In this document: positions 37,098 through 46,700 of the stretch, piece by piece
Layout: each line of letters begins with the position of its first letter
Numbering within the stretch: the stretch's first letter is position 1
Source of the DNA: Sneathiella sp.
GTDB taxonomy: Bacteria > Pseudomonadota > Alphaproteobacteria > Sneathiellales > Sneathiellaceae
Length of the DNA stretch: 60,379 bases
Direction: 5' to 3'
NCBI RefSeq assembly: GCF_002694385.1
Contig: NZ_NZMB01000012.1
Coordinates: 162,112-222,490 of the forward strand
Program-made: the position numbers and the translations under genes
Notes under the pieces: generated by a model
What the model saw: the letters and a program-made list of their open reading frames with translations, nothing else
What the model was told of the DNA's origin: nothing
Database searches by the model: none

Positions 37098-37919
37098 ATG
37101 ACAGCAACAGACACCCCGCCCGCTCAATTTTATGGCGTCCTCCGCCAGGATAATCCCGCCTCCCGCCACGCGGAAATTGCCGAGCAAATCCGCCGCCTGG
37201 GATATGCTCTCCTTGATTCCGGCTTTACAAAGGACGAGCTTGCCGCCATTTCCGATGATTTCAATACCACCCGCGCGCGGTATGTCGAGAAATGGAATGT
37301 GGAAAAATTAAAACAGGCAAACGAATTTCACACGATCCGAGCGGCTGTGACGCATGGCGGGCCCGCCTTTTTAAAACTCATCATGAATGCAAATTTGCAT
37401 GCAGTTCTTGGCCAGTTGATCGAAGGGAAATATTTCCTCAACCAGCAGAACGGAATCGTTAATCCGCCCGGGGAAACATACAATCAGGCCATCTGGCACC
37501 GTGACCTGCCGTATCAGCATTTTACATCCAGCAGACCGCTCGCCATCAATGCGCTGTTCTGTGTCGATGATTTCACCCGCGAAAATGGCTCCACTTTCGT
37601 GCTGCCCGCCTCCCATAAAAGCGAAAGCTTCCCCTCCGACAGCTATATCCGCGATCATGCCCTACAGATAGAGGCAAAAGCCGGGCAATATATCCTGCTC
37701 GACTGCATGACTTTCCATGGCGGCGGCTTTAATAGCACCCAAAAGGAACGCCGCGCCGTCAACCATCTTTTCAACATTCCCTATTTCAAGCAGCAGATCA
37801 ATCTCCCGCGTGCTATGGATGCCGCCAGCCTGACTGATGCGGAACGGGAAATGCTCGGCTTCGTCTATCAGGAACCGGGCTCAATCGAAGACTATTTGGC
37901 CGCCCGCAGCGGAAAATAA
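37098..37919 (+). CDS. Phytanoyl-CoA dioxygenase (PhyH) family protein
   Basis: A 273-residue Fe(II)/2-oxoglutarate oxygenase. The metal triad is visible as His134 and Asp136 in IWHRDLPYQ and His207 in CMTFHGGG. Arg219 downstream is a candidate 2-oxoglutarate ligand. The family hydroxylates diverse small molecules (lipids, ectoine, secondary metabolites), so the substrate is unknown. Possibly cotranscribed with the acidic hypothetical gene. Confidence 0.82.
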   Translation: MTATDTPPAQFYGVLRQDNPASRHAEIAEQIRRLGYALLDSGFTKDELAAISDDFNTTRARYVEKWNVEKLKQANEFHTIRAAVTHGGPAFLKLIMNANLHAVLGQLIEGKYFLNQQNGIVNPPGETYNQAIWHRDLPYQHFTSSRPLAINALFCVDDFTRENGSTFVLPASHKSESFPSDSYIRDHALQIEAKAGQYILLDCMTFHGGGFNSTQKERRAVNHLFNIPYFKQQINLPRAMDAASLTDAEREMLGFVYQEPGSIEDYLAARSGK

Positions 37920-38014
37920 TCACATGACTAATGCCGTCGGGCGTTCATCCCGGCCGTATGAATGAGACAAGGGCATAACCGCCGATACGCCCGCCAACCG
38001 ATAGAGGATTACAA

Positions 38015-38818
38015 GTGAGACTAGCCACCTGGAACATCAACTCCGTCCGCGCCCGCCTTGACCATGTGGAGCAGTTCGTCACCCACCACCAGCCGGATAT
38101 TCTCTGCCTGCAGGAAACCAAGGTGACCGACCATGACTTTCCCCTCAAGGCTTTTACGAAGCTGGGCTATGAGCATTCCCTGATTGCGGGACAAAAAAGC
38201 TATAACGGCGTCGCCATCTTCTCCAAACTGCCGTTCGCGCCCGCCGAAACCAGACTGTGGTGCGGCCGGGATGACAAACGGCATATTGCAATAACGCTGG
38301 AAAACGGGGTGGAGCTGCATAATTTCTATGTCCCGGCCGGAGGCGATATCCCGGATATCACCCTCAATGACAAATTTGCTCACAAACTGGATTTCATGAC
38401 GGAAATGAGCGACTGGTTCGCCGCCCGTCGGTCGGATAACAACCGGATAATTCTTGTCGGGGATCTCAATGTCGCGCCCTTTGAGACAGATGTCTGGAAT
38501 CACAAGCAGCTTCTGAAAGTCGTCAGCCATACCCCGATCGAGGTGGAGCATATGGCGCGTATTTATGCATCTCATGACTGGATCGATGCCATGCGCCATT
38601 TTGTGCCGGAGCCCGAGCCGCTTTATTCATGGTGGAGCTACCGGGCGAAAGACTGGCGCGCCTCCAATCGCGGACGGCGGCTGGATCATGTCTGGATCAC
38701 GCCCGCGCTCAAACCGCATCTCAAGGCCATGCAGATTTCCACAGAGGCGCGGGATTGGGAAAAGCCCTCCGACCATGCGCCAGTAATTGTCGATTTCGAG
38801 TTTGCGGATTTGAAATAA
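38015..38818 (+). CDS. xthA: Exodeoxyribonuclease III / AP endonuclease
   Basis: A 267-residue base-excision-repair nuclease. Motifs MRLATWNINSVRARL, LCLQETKVTDHDFP, GDLNVAPFETDVW and SDHAPVIVDFEF give the metal-binding Asn, Glu, Asp and His. The start codon is GTG with GAGG seven bases upstream. Confidence 0.96.
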   Translation: MRLATWNINSVRARLDHVEQFVTHHQPDILCLQETKVTDHDFPLKAFTKLGYEHSLIAGQKSYNGVAIFSKLPFAPAETRLWCGRDDKRHIAITLENGVELHNFYVPAGGDIPDITLNDKFAHKLDFMTEMSDWFAARRSDNNRIILVGDLNVAPFETDVWNHKQLLKVVSHTPIEVEHMARIYASHDWIDAMRHFVPEPEPLYSWWSYRAKDWRASNRGRRLDHVWITPALKPHLKAMQISTEARDWEKPSDHAPVIVDFEFADLK

Positions 38819-38870
38819 TCCGGCTTGCTTATTGCTTGCCCTTTGCGGGGAAGGCCGGAATAATCCGCAA

Positions 38871-40073
38871 ATGACGACTGTCGAGACATCGCAAAGCGAT
38901 ACGGAATTATCTCATCGGCTGCTGGTTCTGGCCTCCCTGATGATGACCGTTGCCGCCCTTTTGTGGGGCGCTATATTCGCCTGGTTCGGGGAATATGCGG
39001 CCGCCGCCATCCCCTGGGCTTTTGCCGCCATTTCCTTTGTCATGCTCGTCTTTTGCCGTCATGAAAAAGGCTATCCACTCCTGAGGACAAGCCAGCTCCT
39101 GCTTTCTCTCCTCATGCCGTTTCTGCTGATGTGGGAGCTGGGCGGCTTTATCAATTCATCAGCGGTTGTCATCTGGTCACTGACCAGCCCGATGGGAGCC
39201 CTCATCTTCTCGGGACGGAAGCAGGCGGGCTATTGGTTTCTTGCCTTTCTCCTTCTGATCGGACTTGGCGCCCTCATCGACCTTCAGCCATATCATGACA
39301 ATTTCCGCCTGCCTGATCATCTGATCACCCTGCTCTTTGTCATGAATTTGACCGGCGTCTCCCTCGTTGCCTTTATTCTTCTCACCTATTTTCTTGGTCA
39401 GAAAGACCGAACGCTCACCCTGTTATCCGCCGAAAGACGCCGCAGTGACGGGCTGCTACGCAATATGCTGCCGGAAGCCATCGGCGAACGGCTGAAACAC
39501 AAGCAGCACCCTATCGCGGACCGGCTCGACAATGTAACGATCCTGTTTGCGGATATCTCCGGCTTTACCAGCTATGCCATGCACCGCAAGCCCGAAACCG
39601 TTGTCAGTTTCCTCGACAAGGTTTTTTCAAGATTTGATGAGATGTCCACTGCGCGCGGCCTTGAAAAAATCAAAACGATCGGGGATGCCTATATGCTGTG
39701 CGGTGGCCTCACCAATGATGCGGCAGCAGGTGCCCGCGAGGCCGCCGCGTTTGCGCTCGACGCCATGGCCTATGTCAACACCCTCGCAGGGGAGGAGCAT
39801 AACGAGCTCGGTCTCAGGGTCGGCCTCAATACGGGCCCGGTTGTGGCGGGCGTGATCGGGCAAAGCAAATATTCCTATGATATCTGGGGTGATGCGGTGA
39901 ATGTCGCCGCCAGGCTTCAGCAGGCCGCACAAACAGGCGATATCCTCCTCTCTGACAAGACAGCAGGCTTTTTAGACGATCATTTTTCTATTGAATTACA
40001 AGGGGAAATGGCGCTTCGCGGCCACACACCCGTAAAGACATACCGATTACTGGGTGAAATTACCGACGCTTAA
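38871..40073 (+). CDS. Membrane-bound class III adenylate cyclase
   Basis: A 400-residue enzyme. Six hydrophobic segments occupy residues 18-175, joined by a short helix (LLSAERRRSDGLLRNMLPEAI) to a catalytic domain from about 218. Metal-binding Asp228 (FADISGF) and Asp272, adenine-specifying Lys268 (IKTIGD) and Asp337 (YDIWGD), and transition-state Asn344 and Arg348 are all present, so cyclic AMP is the expected product. The membrane part may sense a ligand; no known sensor domain is recognised. The frame opens earlier at a TTG; ATG 38871 was preferred. Confidence 0.9.
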   Translation: MTTVETSQSDTELSHRLLVLASLMMTVAALLWGAIFAWFGEYAAAAIPWAFAAISFVMLVFCRHEKGYPLLRTSQLLLSLLMPFLLMWELGGFINSSAVVIWSLTSPMGALIFSGRKQAGYWFLAFLLLIGLGALIDLQPYHDNFRLPDHLITLLFVMNLTGVSLVAFILLTYFLGQKDRTLTLLSAERRRSDGLLRNMLPEAIGERLKHKQHPIADRLDNVTILFADISGFTSYAMHRKPETVVSFLDKVFSRFDEMSTARGLEKIKTIGDAYMLCGGLTNDAAAGAREAAAFALDAMAYVNTLAGEEHNELGLRVGLNTGPVVAGVIGQSKYSYDIWGDAVNVAARLQQAAQTGDILLSDKTAGFLDDHFSIELQGEMALRGHTPVKTYRLLGEITDA

Positions 40074-40134
40074 GACTTGCTCCCTGTCGTCGCATACGGC
40101 AGAGTTTCCCTCAACTATAACATGGGAGACAAAC

Positions 40135-40932
40135 ATGGCAGGGGCACAGCAAAACACAGGGCGACTTCAGGGAAAGGTCGCCCTTTTGACGGGGGCGGCA
40201 TCGGGCATTGGCAAGGCGACGGCTCTCCGGTTTGCCGAAGAAGGGGCAAAAGTCGCCCTCAGTGATATTGAACCCGAAAAGGGCGCCGCGCTCGTCGCAG
40301 AAATGACGGCCGCTGGACATGATGCTTTTTATCAGGACCTCGATGTGACAAATCCTCAAGAATGGCAGCAGGTTGTCGATGCCGTAAGCCATCGCTGGGG
40401 GAAGCTGGATATTCTGGTCAATTCCGCCGGGATAGGCCGGGCCAAGGGTCTTCTTGATATGACCTACGATTTCTGGCAGAACACAATGCGCATCAATATG
40501 GACGGCACCTTCCTTGGCACACAGGCGGCGGTGGACCGCATGAAAGACGGAGACGGCGGATCCATCATCAATATTTCATCGGTTCTTGGAATCTCCGGCA
40601 TGACGAACCTGACAGCCTATTGCGCCAGCAAGGGGGCCGTGCGCCTCTTTAGCAAGGCCGCCGCCATCGAATGCGCCGAGAAGGGATATAAAGTGCGGGT
40701 AAACTCCGTACATCCCGGCTATATCGAAACGCCCATGGTGATGCGACGCTTCGACAAGATCGCCACCAATGACCGGGAGGCGGAGGAAACCCGCCTGAAA
40801 CAGTCCCACCCCTTGGGGCGGCTCGGCAAAGCAACCGAGATTGCCGATATGATCCTGTATCTGGCGTCGGATGAAGCGGCCTTTGTCACGGGCGCGGAAT
40901 TTGTTATCGACGGTGGATATCTCGCAAGGTGA
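40135..40932 (+). CDS. Short-chain dehydrogenase/reductase (SDR)
   Basis: A 265-residue classical SDR. Cofactor motif TGAASGIG (19-26), Asp in position for NAD preference (LSDIEP), NSAG (96-99), and catalytic Ser148/149, Tyr162 and Lys166 (AYCASK) are intact; the end VTGAEFVIDGGYLAR is typical. It resembles cyclopentanol/3-alpha-hydroxysteroid-type dehydrogenases. Substrate unknown. GGGAG precedes the ATG at 40135; upstream in-frame extension overlaps the cyclase gene. Confidence 0.88.
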   Translation: MAGAQQNTGRLQGKVALLTGAASGIGKATALRFAEEGAKVALSDIEPEKGAALVAEMTAAGHDAFYQDLDVTNPQEWQQVVDAVSHRWGKLDILVNSAGIGRAKGLLDMTYDFWQNTMRINMDGTFLGTQAAVDRMKDGDGGSIINISSVLGISGMTNLTAYCASKGAVRLFSKAAAIECAEKGYKVRVNSVHPGYIETPMVMRRFDKIATNDREAEETRLKQSHPLGRLGKATEIADMILYLASDEAAFVTGAEFVIDGGYLAR

Positions 40933-40937
40933 TCTGA

Positions 40938-41426
40938 CTAGAGCTGGCGGTAGAGGTGATAGCGCCCCGCCGCCACGCCGTCGGGCAGCGGCCAGGGCTG
41001 CCAGTTAGCCACATCAAAAGGCTGATCGCTGACGATCACCGCGCCGGGTGCCAGCAGCTTTGGCAAACTATGTGCGAGCATCCGGGCAAGCGCCACGCTC
41101 GCTTCCTTGTCACCGGAGCCAATGTCACAATGGGCGAGCACGGCTTTCGATTTCATATGTTGAAGGGCCTTCGGCACCGTCTCCAGAAAGTCGCCGACAA
41201 TCATATGCTCCGTATCCGGGATACAATCGGGATGGGCCTTCACATGACGGTCAAACACATAGATATCGCGATCCGGCAACAGGCTGCGGAGATGATCATA
41301 GGTACGGCCATTGCCAAGGCCCAGCTCTATCACGCTGCCGGATGTGTCTTTGATAATTGCCGCCGCAAAATTTAGGCAATCCCGTTGGGCATTCATCCGC
41401 CGGATAAAACTGTCAAGCCTACTCAT
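40938..41426 (-). CDS. Small SAM-dependent methyltransferase
   Basis: A 162-residue Rossmann methyltransferase with motif I VIELGLGNGRTYDHL, motif II-like IYVFDRH and motif IV-like AVLAHCDIGSGD. It lacks a substrate-recognition insertion, so the target is unknown. Its ATG overlaps the queG stop by four bases and follows GGGGGTAAAG, so it is translated with queG. Confidence 0.78.
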   Translation of the reverse strand: MSRLDSFIRRMNAQRDCLNFAAAIIKDTSGSVIELGLGNGRTYDHLRSLLPDRDIYVFDRHVKAHPDCIPDTEHMIVGDFLETVPKALQHMKSKAVLAHCDIGSGDKEASVALARMLAHSLPKLLAPGAVIVSDQPFDVANWQPWPLPDGVAAGRYHLYRQL

Positions 41427-42580
41427 TCTTTACCCCCGCTACTTAATCTCCACTCCTCGCGGACATCGTGGTCCGACTCATTATCGTATAGCCTATCACG
41501 TAACTGCCAAAATTGAGAACCCTCCGCAATCCGGCCAAGCGCCCAGACCGCCGCAAGCCGGACAATCGGTGAGGGATCTTCCAGCAAATTTTCAATGAGA
41601 GGCAGATATTCCCCGTCTTCACTATTGCCGATGGCAATCAGGACATTGCGGACAAACCGATTGCGTCCGAGCCGTTTGACCGGCGATTTGGAAAAGAGCG
41701 CCCGAAAGGCCGGATCATCCAGGACCGCCAGTTCCGCCAGCATCGGGGCCGTCAATTCCGGCCGTGGTTCAAACCCAAGTTCGGAGGCTTTTTTCGCATA
41801 TTTGTTCCAGGGGCAAACAGCCAGACAATCATCGCATCCATAAATCCGGTTGCCGATCAGAGGGCGCATTTCGCGATCAATATGCGCTCTTGTCTCGATT
41901 GTCAGATAGGAAATGCAGCGCCGGGCATCCAGTTGATAGGGCGCCGGGAAAGCTTTTGTCGGGCAGACATCGAGACAAGCAGAGCAGGAGCCACAACCAC
42001 CATGTCCCGGCGGATCGGGCATGATTTCATGAGTTGTGAAGATACTCCCAAGAAACAGCCAGGAGCCAAACTCGCGACTAACGAGATTGGTATGCTTGCC
42101 CTGCCAGCCGAGCCCGGCCGCCGCCGCCAGCGGCTTTTCCATAACCGGCGCAGTATCCACGAAGACTTTTACATCGCCGCCATACTCACGGACAAGACGG
42201 CGCGCCATGCTTTTCAGCTTCTTTTTGAGAATATCGTGATAATCGCGGCCCTGCGCGTAAACGGAAATGATACCCCGGTCCGCGTGCGCCGCCAGTTCCA
42301 GCGGGCTCATTTCCGGGCCATAGTTGAGACCCAGCATGATGACAGAGCGCACCTCCGGCCACAATGCCTGTGGATGGCGTCGACGGTCCGCCTTCTCGGC
42401 GATCCAGTCCATATCCCCCTGCCGGTCCAGCGCAATGAATTCATCAAGGCGGCGGCCCGGCAGATCGCCGAAGTCGGCGGCGGCAAAACCGACGGTATCA
42501 AACCCCTCTTCCCTCGCCAGACGGCGGAGCAGACCCGCAGTCAGACCCTTTTTTTCCGGATCAGAAGTCGAGGTCGGCAT
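41423..42580 (-). CDS. queG: Epoxyqueuosine reductase QueG
   Basis: Cobalamin- and Fe-S-dependent enzyme for the last step of queuosine synthesis in tRNA. From ATG 42580 it has 385 residues. Two 4Fe-4S motifs (CGSCSACLDVCPTKAFP and CDDCLAVCPWN) and a HEAT-like C-terminal region (PSPIVRLAAVWALGRI) are present. The start overlaps the 3' end of the gst gene by 20 bases. The frame extends upstream in gst but without family similarity. Confidence 0.95.
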   Translation of the reverse strand: MPTSTSDPEKKGLTAGLLRRLAREEGFDTVGFAAADFGDLPGRRLDEFIALDRQGDMDWIAEKADRRRHPQALWPEVRSVIMLGLNYGPEMSPLELAAHADRGIISVYAQGRDYHDILKKKLKSMARRLVREYGGDVKVFVDTAPVMEKPLAAAAGLGWQGKHTNLVSREFGSWLFLGSIFTTHEIMPDPPGHGGCGSCSACLDVCPTKAFPAPYQLDARRCISYLTIETRAHIDREMRPLIGNRIYGCDDCLAVCPWNKYAKKASELGFEPRPELTAPMLAELAVLDDPAFRALFSKSPVKRLGRNRFVRNVLIAIGNSEDGEYLPLIENLLEDPSPIVRLAAVWALGRIAEGSQFWQLRDRLYDNESDHDVREEWRLSSGGKE

Positions 42581-43229
42581 AATGGGACGGGGCGGGCATT
42601 CCGGGCAGGTTATCCGCCAGAATGGCGCGGAAACTCGGTCGGGATTTTGCGCGGGCGTACCAGATTTTGGCGGTTGGATGCTGTTCCCACGGCACATCAC
42701 CCAGATAATCAACGCTGGAAAGCTGCGCGGCGGCGGCGATATCGGCGAGAGTAAAATCATCCCCCGCCAACCAGGAGCGTCGCTCCACCAGATAGGTGAT
42801 ATATTCCAGGTGGTAATGGATATTATGATGGCCCGCGCGGATCGCCGCCGTGTTTGGCGTGCCCGTGCGGGTCAGCCGCTTCATGATCTTTTCTTCGACC
42901 AGATTATCCGTCACTTCGAAATAGAATTTGCGGTCAAACCAGCCGATCAGACGGCGCGCCTCGGCCCGCTCCACCCGATCTTTCGGAAGTAGCGGGACTT
43001 CCTTGTATGTTTCTTCCAGATACTCACAGATCGACTGGCTGTCGGAGAAGACAATATCGTTCTCATCGACCAGCACCGGTACTTCACAGGCCGGATTACG
43101 GGCCAGGAATGCCGGTCGTCGCTCCCACGGCTTTTCAATTTTAAGGTCGAATTTGAGGCCCTTCTCCGCCATGGCCAGCCGGACTTTACGGCAGGCGGGA
43201 GAAATCCAGAAATGATAGAGTGTTCGCAT
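42561..43229 (-). CDS. Glutathione S-transferase family protein
   Basis: A 222-residue two-domain GST. The N-terminal thioredoxin fold shows ISPACRKVRLAMAEKGL, EVPVLVDEN and the cis-Pro/glutathione region SDSQSICEYLEE; the helical C-domain has the LAGDDFTLADIAAA motif. The candidate catalytic residue is Ser10 or Cys13 near the N-terminus. Substrate unknown. It overlaps queG, so the order gst-queG-methyltransferase is one unit. Confidence 0.88.
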   Translation of the reverse strand: MRTLYHFWISPACRKVRLAMAEKGLKFDLKIEKPWERRPAFLARNPACEVPVLVDENDIVFSDSQSICEYLEETYKEVPLLPKDRVERAEARRLIGWFDRKFYFEVTDNLVEEKIMKRLTRTGTPNTAAIRAGHHNIHYHLEYITYLVERRSWLAGDDFTLADIAAAAQLSSVDYLGDVPWEQHPTAKIWYARAKSRPSFRAILADNLPGMPAPSHYADLDF

Positions 43230-43314
43230 GGGGCGACATTACCCCATGAGAGATAAATGGAGAATAGGCTGTTTGCAGGATTTTGCTAAAAATCTTGCAA
43301 CCCGCCCCGTTCAG

Positions 43315-43587
43315 TCAGTTGATGGGATGAATCAGCAGCTTTTCACTCTGCTTCAGAAGCCGGGCGCATTCGTGGCGGATGCGATCAAACATCTCGGCCA
43401 CACGGATTTTGCCCTGCTGGTCAAGGTGCGTGACCTGACTTTGCGCCACATCCGGCGCCTCTTCGCCATAGATCAGGATATAGCGCCGGGCCGCCCATTT
43501 GACATCTTCGGGGTTGATGATGGGATCAGCACAGGATGCGGACAGGCCCTCCGGCGCCGGTGAGGTGGAAATTGTTGACGAATCCAT
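43315..43587 (-). CDS. Small protein of unknown function behind a sigma-54 promoter
   Basis: A 90-residue cytosolic protein. The first 30 residues are Ser/Pro/Ala-rich and probably unstructured. The rest is helical: VKWAARRYILIYGEEAPDVA, then IRVAEMFDRIRHECARLLK. This half resembles short alphaproteobacterial proteins with an AAxxxIxxHGEDA-type pattern and no assigned function. ATG 43587 has AGGAG eight bases upstream. A perfect -24/-12 element (43629-43644) and a palindrome (43607-43620) lie in front. Downstream of gltB on the same strand, but separated by a terminator, so it is its own unit. A nitrogen-stress role is inferred. Confidence 0.75.
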   Translation of the reverse strand: MDSSTISTSPAPEGLSASCADPIINPEDVKWAARRYILIYGEEAPDVAQSQVTHLDQQGKIRVAEMFDRIRHECARLLKQSEKLLIHPIN

Positions 43588-43606
43588 GTCTGCTTCTCCT
43601 GACGAC

Positions 43607-43620
43607 TGCAAATATTTGCA
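43607..43620. promoter_or_regulatory. Perfect 14-base palindrome at the predicted start of transcription
   Basis: TGCAAATATTTGCA is its own reverse complement and spans the position expected for the +1 of the sigma-54 promoter, 20 bases before the ATG of the small gene. It could be an operator or a weak RNA hairpin. No binding protein is assigned. Confidence 0.5.
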
Positions 43621-43628
43621 TGAAGAGA

Positions 43629-43644
43629 AGCAAACCGCGTGCCA
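43629..43644 (-). promoter_or_regulatory. Perfect sigma-54 (-24/-12) promoter
   Basis: The minus strand reads TGGCACGCGGTTTGCT, matching every defined base of TGGCACG-N4-TTGCW. It is 42 bases upstream of the ATG of the 90-residue protein, with the expected start near 43618. It is the best sigma-54 element in the window. Confidence 0.85.
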
Positions 43645-43732
43645 CTATCGGATATCAGATAATACCGGTTTTCCGCAGTTCTTTATACGCAGACGCCCGG
43701 AATTCTCTGCTGGTGGGCAGAAATTTCCTGAT

Positions 43733-43761
43733 AAAAAGCCGGAGAATTTCTTCCCCGGCTT
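43733..43761 (-). terminator. Rho-independent terminator after gltB
   Basis: On the minus strand AAGCCGG and CCGGCTT form a seven-pair stem with a 11-base loop followed by TTTATC. It lies 23 bases after the gltB stop and separates gltDB from the small sigma-54-driven gene. Confidence 0.82.
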
Positions 43762-43783
43762 GTAATGGGCGACAGGTTGATCG

Positions 43784-46700
43784 TCAGGCGGATTGCTGCG
43801 CCATCTCATCTGACAGCGGTTGCGCCAGCTTGTTGATCATTTCCTTCGGGCAGACCTGATAGAAATGCTCCCGCTCCCAGCTCCAGTTGGCCAGCAGGGA
43901 TTCGGCAAACGGCGACTGGGTATGTTCCACGTGATCCGCGATCATGCCTTTCAGCACCTCTTCCCAGTGACGGGAGGCAAGCCGCTGATAAACAACCGAT
44001 TCGTCATTGATATGCACCGGCAGCAGATTATCCGCATCATAAATAAATGCCATTCCCCCGGTCATACCGGCGGCGAAATTATCGCCCACCGATCCCAGAA
44101 TGGTCACCATGCCACCGGTCATATATTCACAGCCATTGGTGCCGCAGCCTTCCACGACGGAGATTGCACCGGAATTGCGCACGGCATAGCGTTCCCCGGC
44201 CTGTCCCGCCGCGTAAAGATAGCCGGATGTCGCACCATACAGAACCGTGTTGCCGATAATGGCGTTTTCATTCCATTTCAGCGGGCTGGAGGTGAGCGGC
44301 CGGACAACAATAGAACCGCCGGACAAGCCCTTGCCGCAATAGTCATTGGCATCGCCCAGAACTTCCAGTTTCAGCCCCTGCACAGCGAACGCGCCAAGCG
44401 ACTGACCGGCGGAGCCCCGCAGACGCACCGTGATATGACCAGGCTCCAGCCCGCGCATACCGAAAGTGCGGACGATCCGCGAGGAGAGCTTCGTCCCGAT
44501 GGCGCGATGCGTATTGCGAATGCTATAGGCAAGCTGTTTCTTTTCCCCGCCCTTGGTGAAAACACTGGCCGCATCCAGAATCATCTGCGCGTCCAGCGTT
44601 TCCGGAACCGGGATCGGCCCCTGATTGACGCAATAGCGTGGATTGTTGCCTGCATCCGCCTCGGCAAGAAGCGGATTGAGGTCGAGATCATCCAGATGCG
44701 CAGATCCACGGCTGACCTGTGAGAGCAGGCTGCTGCGACCGATGATTTCCTGCAATGACCGGAAGCCGAGCTGCGCCAGAATTTCACGCACCTCTTCCGC
44801 AAGGAAGCTGAAAAGGTTGACGAGCTTGTCGGCGTTCCCCTCATACTTCTTGCGCAGTTCCTCATCCTGCGTACAGATGCCGACCGGACAGGTGTTGGAA
44901 TGACACTGCCGCACCAGAATACAGCCCAGCGCCACCAACGCGCCCGTACCAAGCCCGTATTCCTCACCGCCCATCATCGCACTGATGACGATGTCGCGGC
45001 CGGTCTTCATGCCCCCGTCGACGCGCAGCAGAACGCCGTGGCGTAGCTTGTTGAGGGTCAGCACCTGATTGACTTCCGGCAAGCCCATTTCCCATGGCAC
45101 ACCGGCATATTTGACCGATGTCTGCGGGCTTGCACCCGTTCCGCCGGAATTGCCGGAAATCATGATCACGTCGGCTTTGGCCTTGGCGACGCCTGCCGCC
45201 ACAGTGCCGATGCCCACTTCCGCCACCAGCTTCACGCAGACACGCGCATCCGGATTGATCTGCTTGAGATCATAGATAAGCTGCGCCAGATCCTCGATCG
45301 AGTAGATATCATGATGCGGCGGCGGGGAGATGAGTGTCACACCCGGCGTCGAATTCCGCAGGCGGGCAATCATTTCCGATACCTTGAAGCCGGGAAGCTG
45401 TCCGCCTTCACCGGGTTTCGCCCCTTGCGCGATCTTGATTTCGATCTCTTCGCAGTTATTCAGATATTCCGCCGTCACGCCAAAGCGGCCTGATGCGATC
45501 TGCTTGATTGCCGAGTTGGCGTTATCGCCATTCGGCTTTGGCTTGAAGCGCGCGACATCTTCGCCGCCTTCACCGCTGTCCGACTTGCCGCCGATCCGGT
45601 TCATGGCAATAGCGAGGGTTTCATGGGCCTCCGGGCTGAGTGCCCCGAGGCTCATGGCGCCGGTCACGAACCGCTTGCGGATTTCCGTAATACTCTCCAC
45701 CTCGTCAATCGGGATGGGTTTGCGCGGTGACTTAAAGTCCAGCAGATCCCGCAGATTGACAGGCGCCATCTTGCGCAGCCCTTCGCTATACTTTTTGTAA
45801 AGCGAATAGCTGTCCTTTTCGACGGCAGTTTGCAGAATATGAATCAGCTCTCCGTCAAAGGAATGTACTTCACCGGAGGCGCGATAGCGGTAGATTCCGC
45901 CAACTGGCAGACTGATGACATCGCTGCGGAACGCCTTTTCCTGCTGCTCCAGAATCTTGTGCTGGATGCCCGGCAGGCCGATGCCGGAAATGCGCGACGG
46001 CATGCCCGGGAAAAACTCGGCAACCAGCGCCCGCGACAGGCCGACAGCTTCAAAATTATAACCGCCGCGATAGGAGCTGATGACCGAAATGCCCATTTTC
46101 GACATAACCTTGAGCAGGCCCTGATTGATTGCCTCCTTTGCGCGGGCAAGGCAGGCTGAAACATCAAGCCCCGGAAACAAGCCACGGTCATGCCGGTCAA
46201 CGATTGATTCCTGAAGCAGATAGGCATTCACCGTTGTCGCGCCAACGCCGATCAGCACCGCAAAATACTGCACATCCAGACATTCACCGGAGCGAACATT
46301 GATCGATGTAAAAGTGCGCAGCCCCTCATTCACCAGATGCGTATGCACACCCGCCGCCGCCAGAATAGACGGGATTGGCGCCCGGTTCAGGCCGATATTC
46401 ATATCATTCAGAATGAGATGCGCACAGCCGCCCCGGACTGCGTTTTCAGCATCCTTGCGGATACGACGCAACGCAGTCGAGAGAGCTTCCGGCCCGTCGG
46501 CGATATCAAAGGTGCAATCAATCTCCTGCGCCGTGTTCCCCATGTAGACCTGCATGGCTTCAAATTCACCATTGGTCAGGACCGGGGATTCGAGCGCCAG
46601 AATTTCCGCCTGGCTCTTGTCCTCGTCAAGGATGTTGTTGAGGTTGCCAAGACGTGTTTTCAAGGTCATGACGCTGCGTTCACGCAGGCTGTCAATCGGC

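Noticed and set aside
43923-43938. Second CACGTG-centred parS-like sequence inside gltB
   Set aside because: Only 12 of 16 bases match and it is in a conserved coding region, so it is probably chance.
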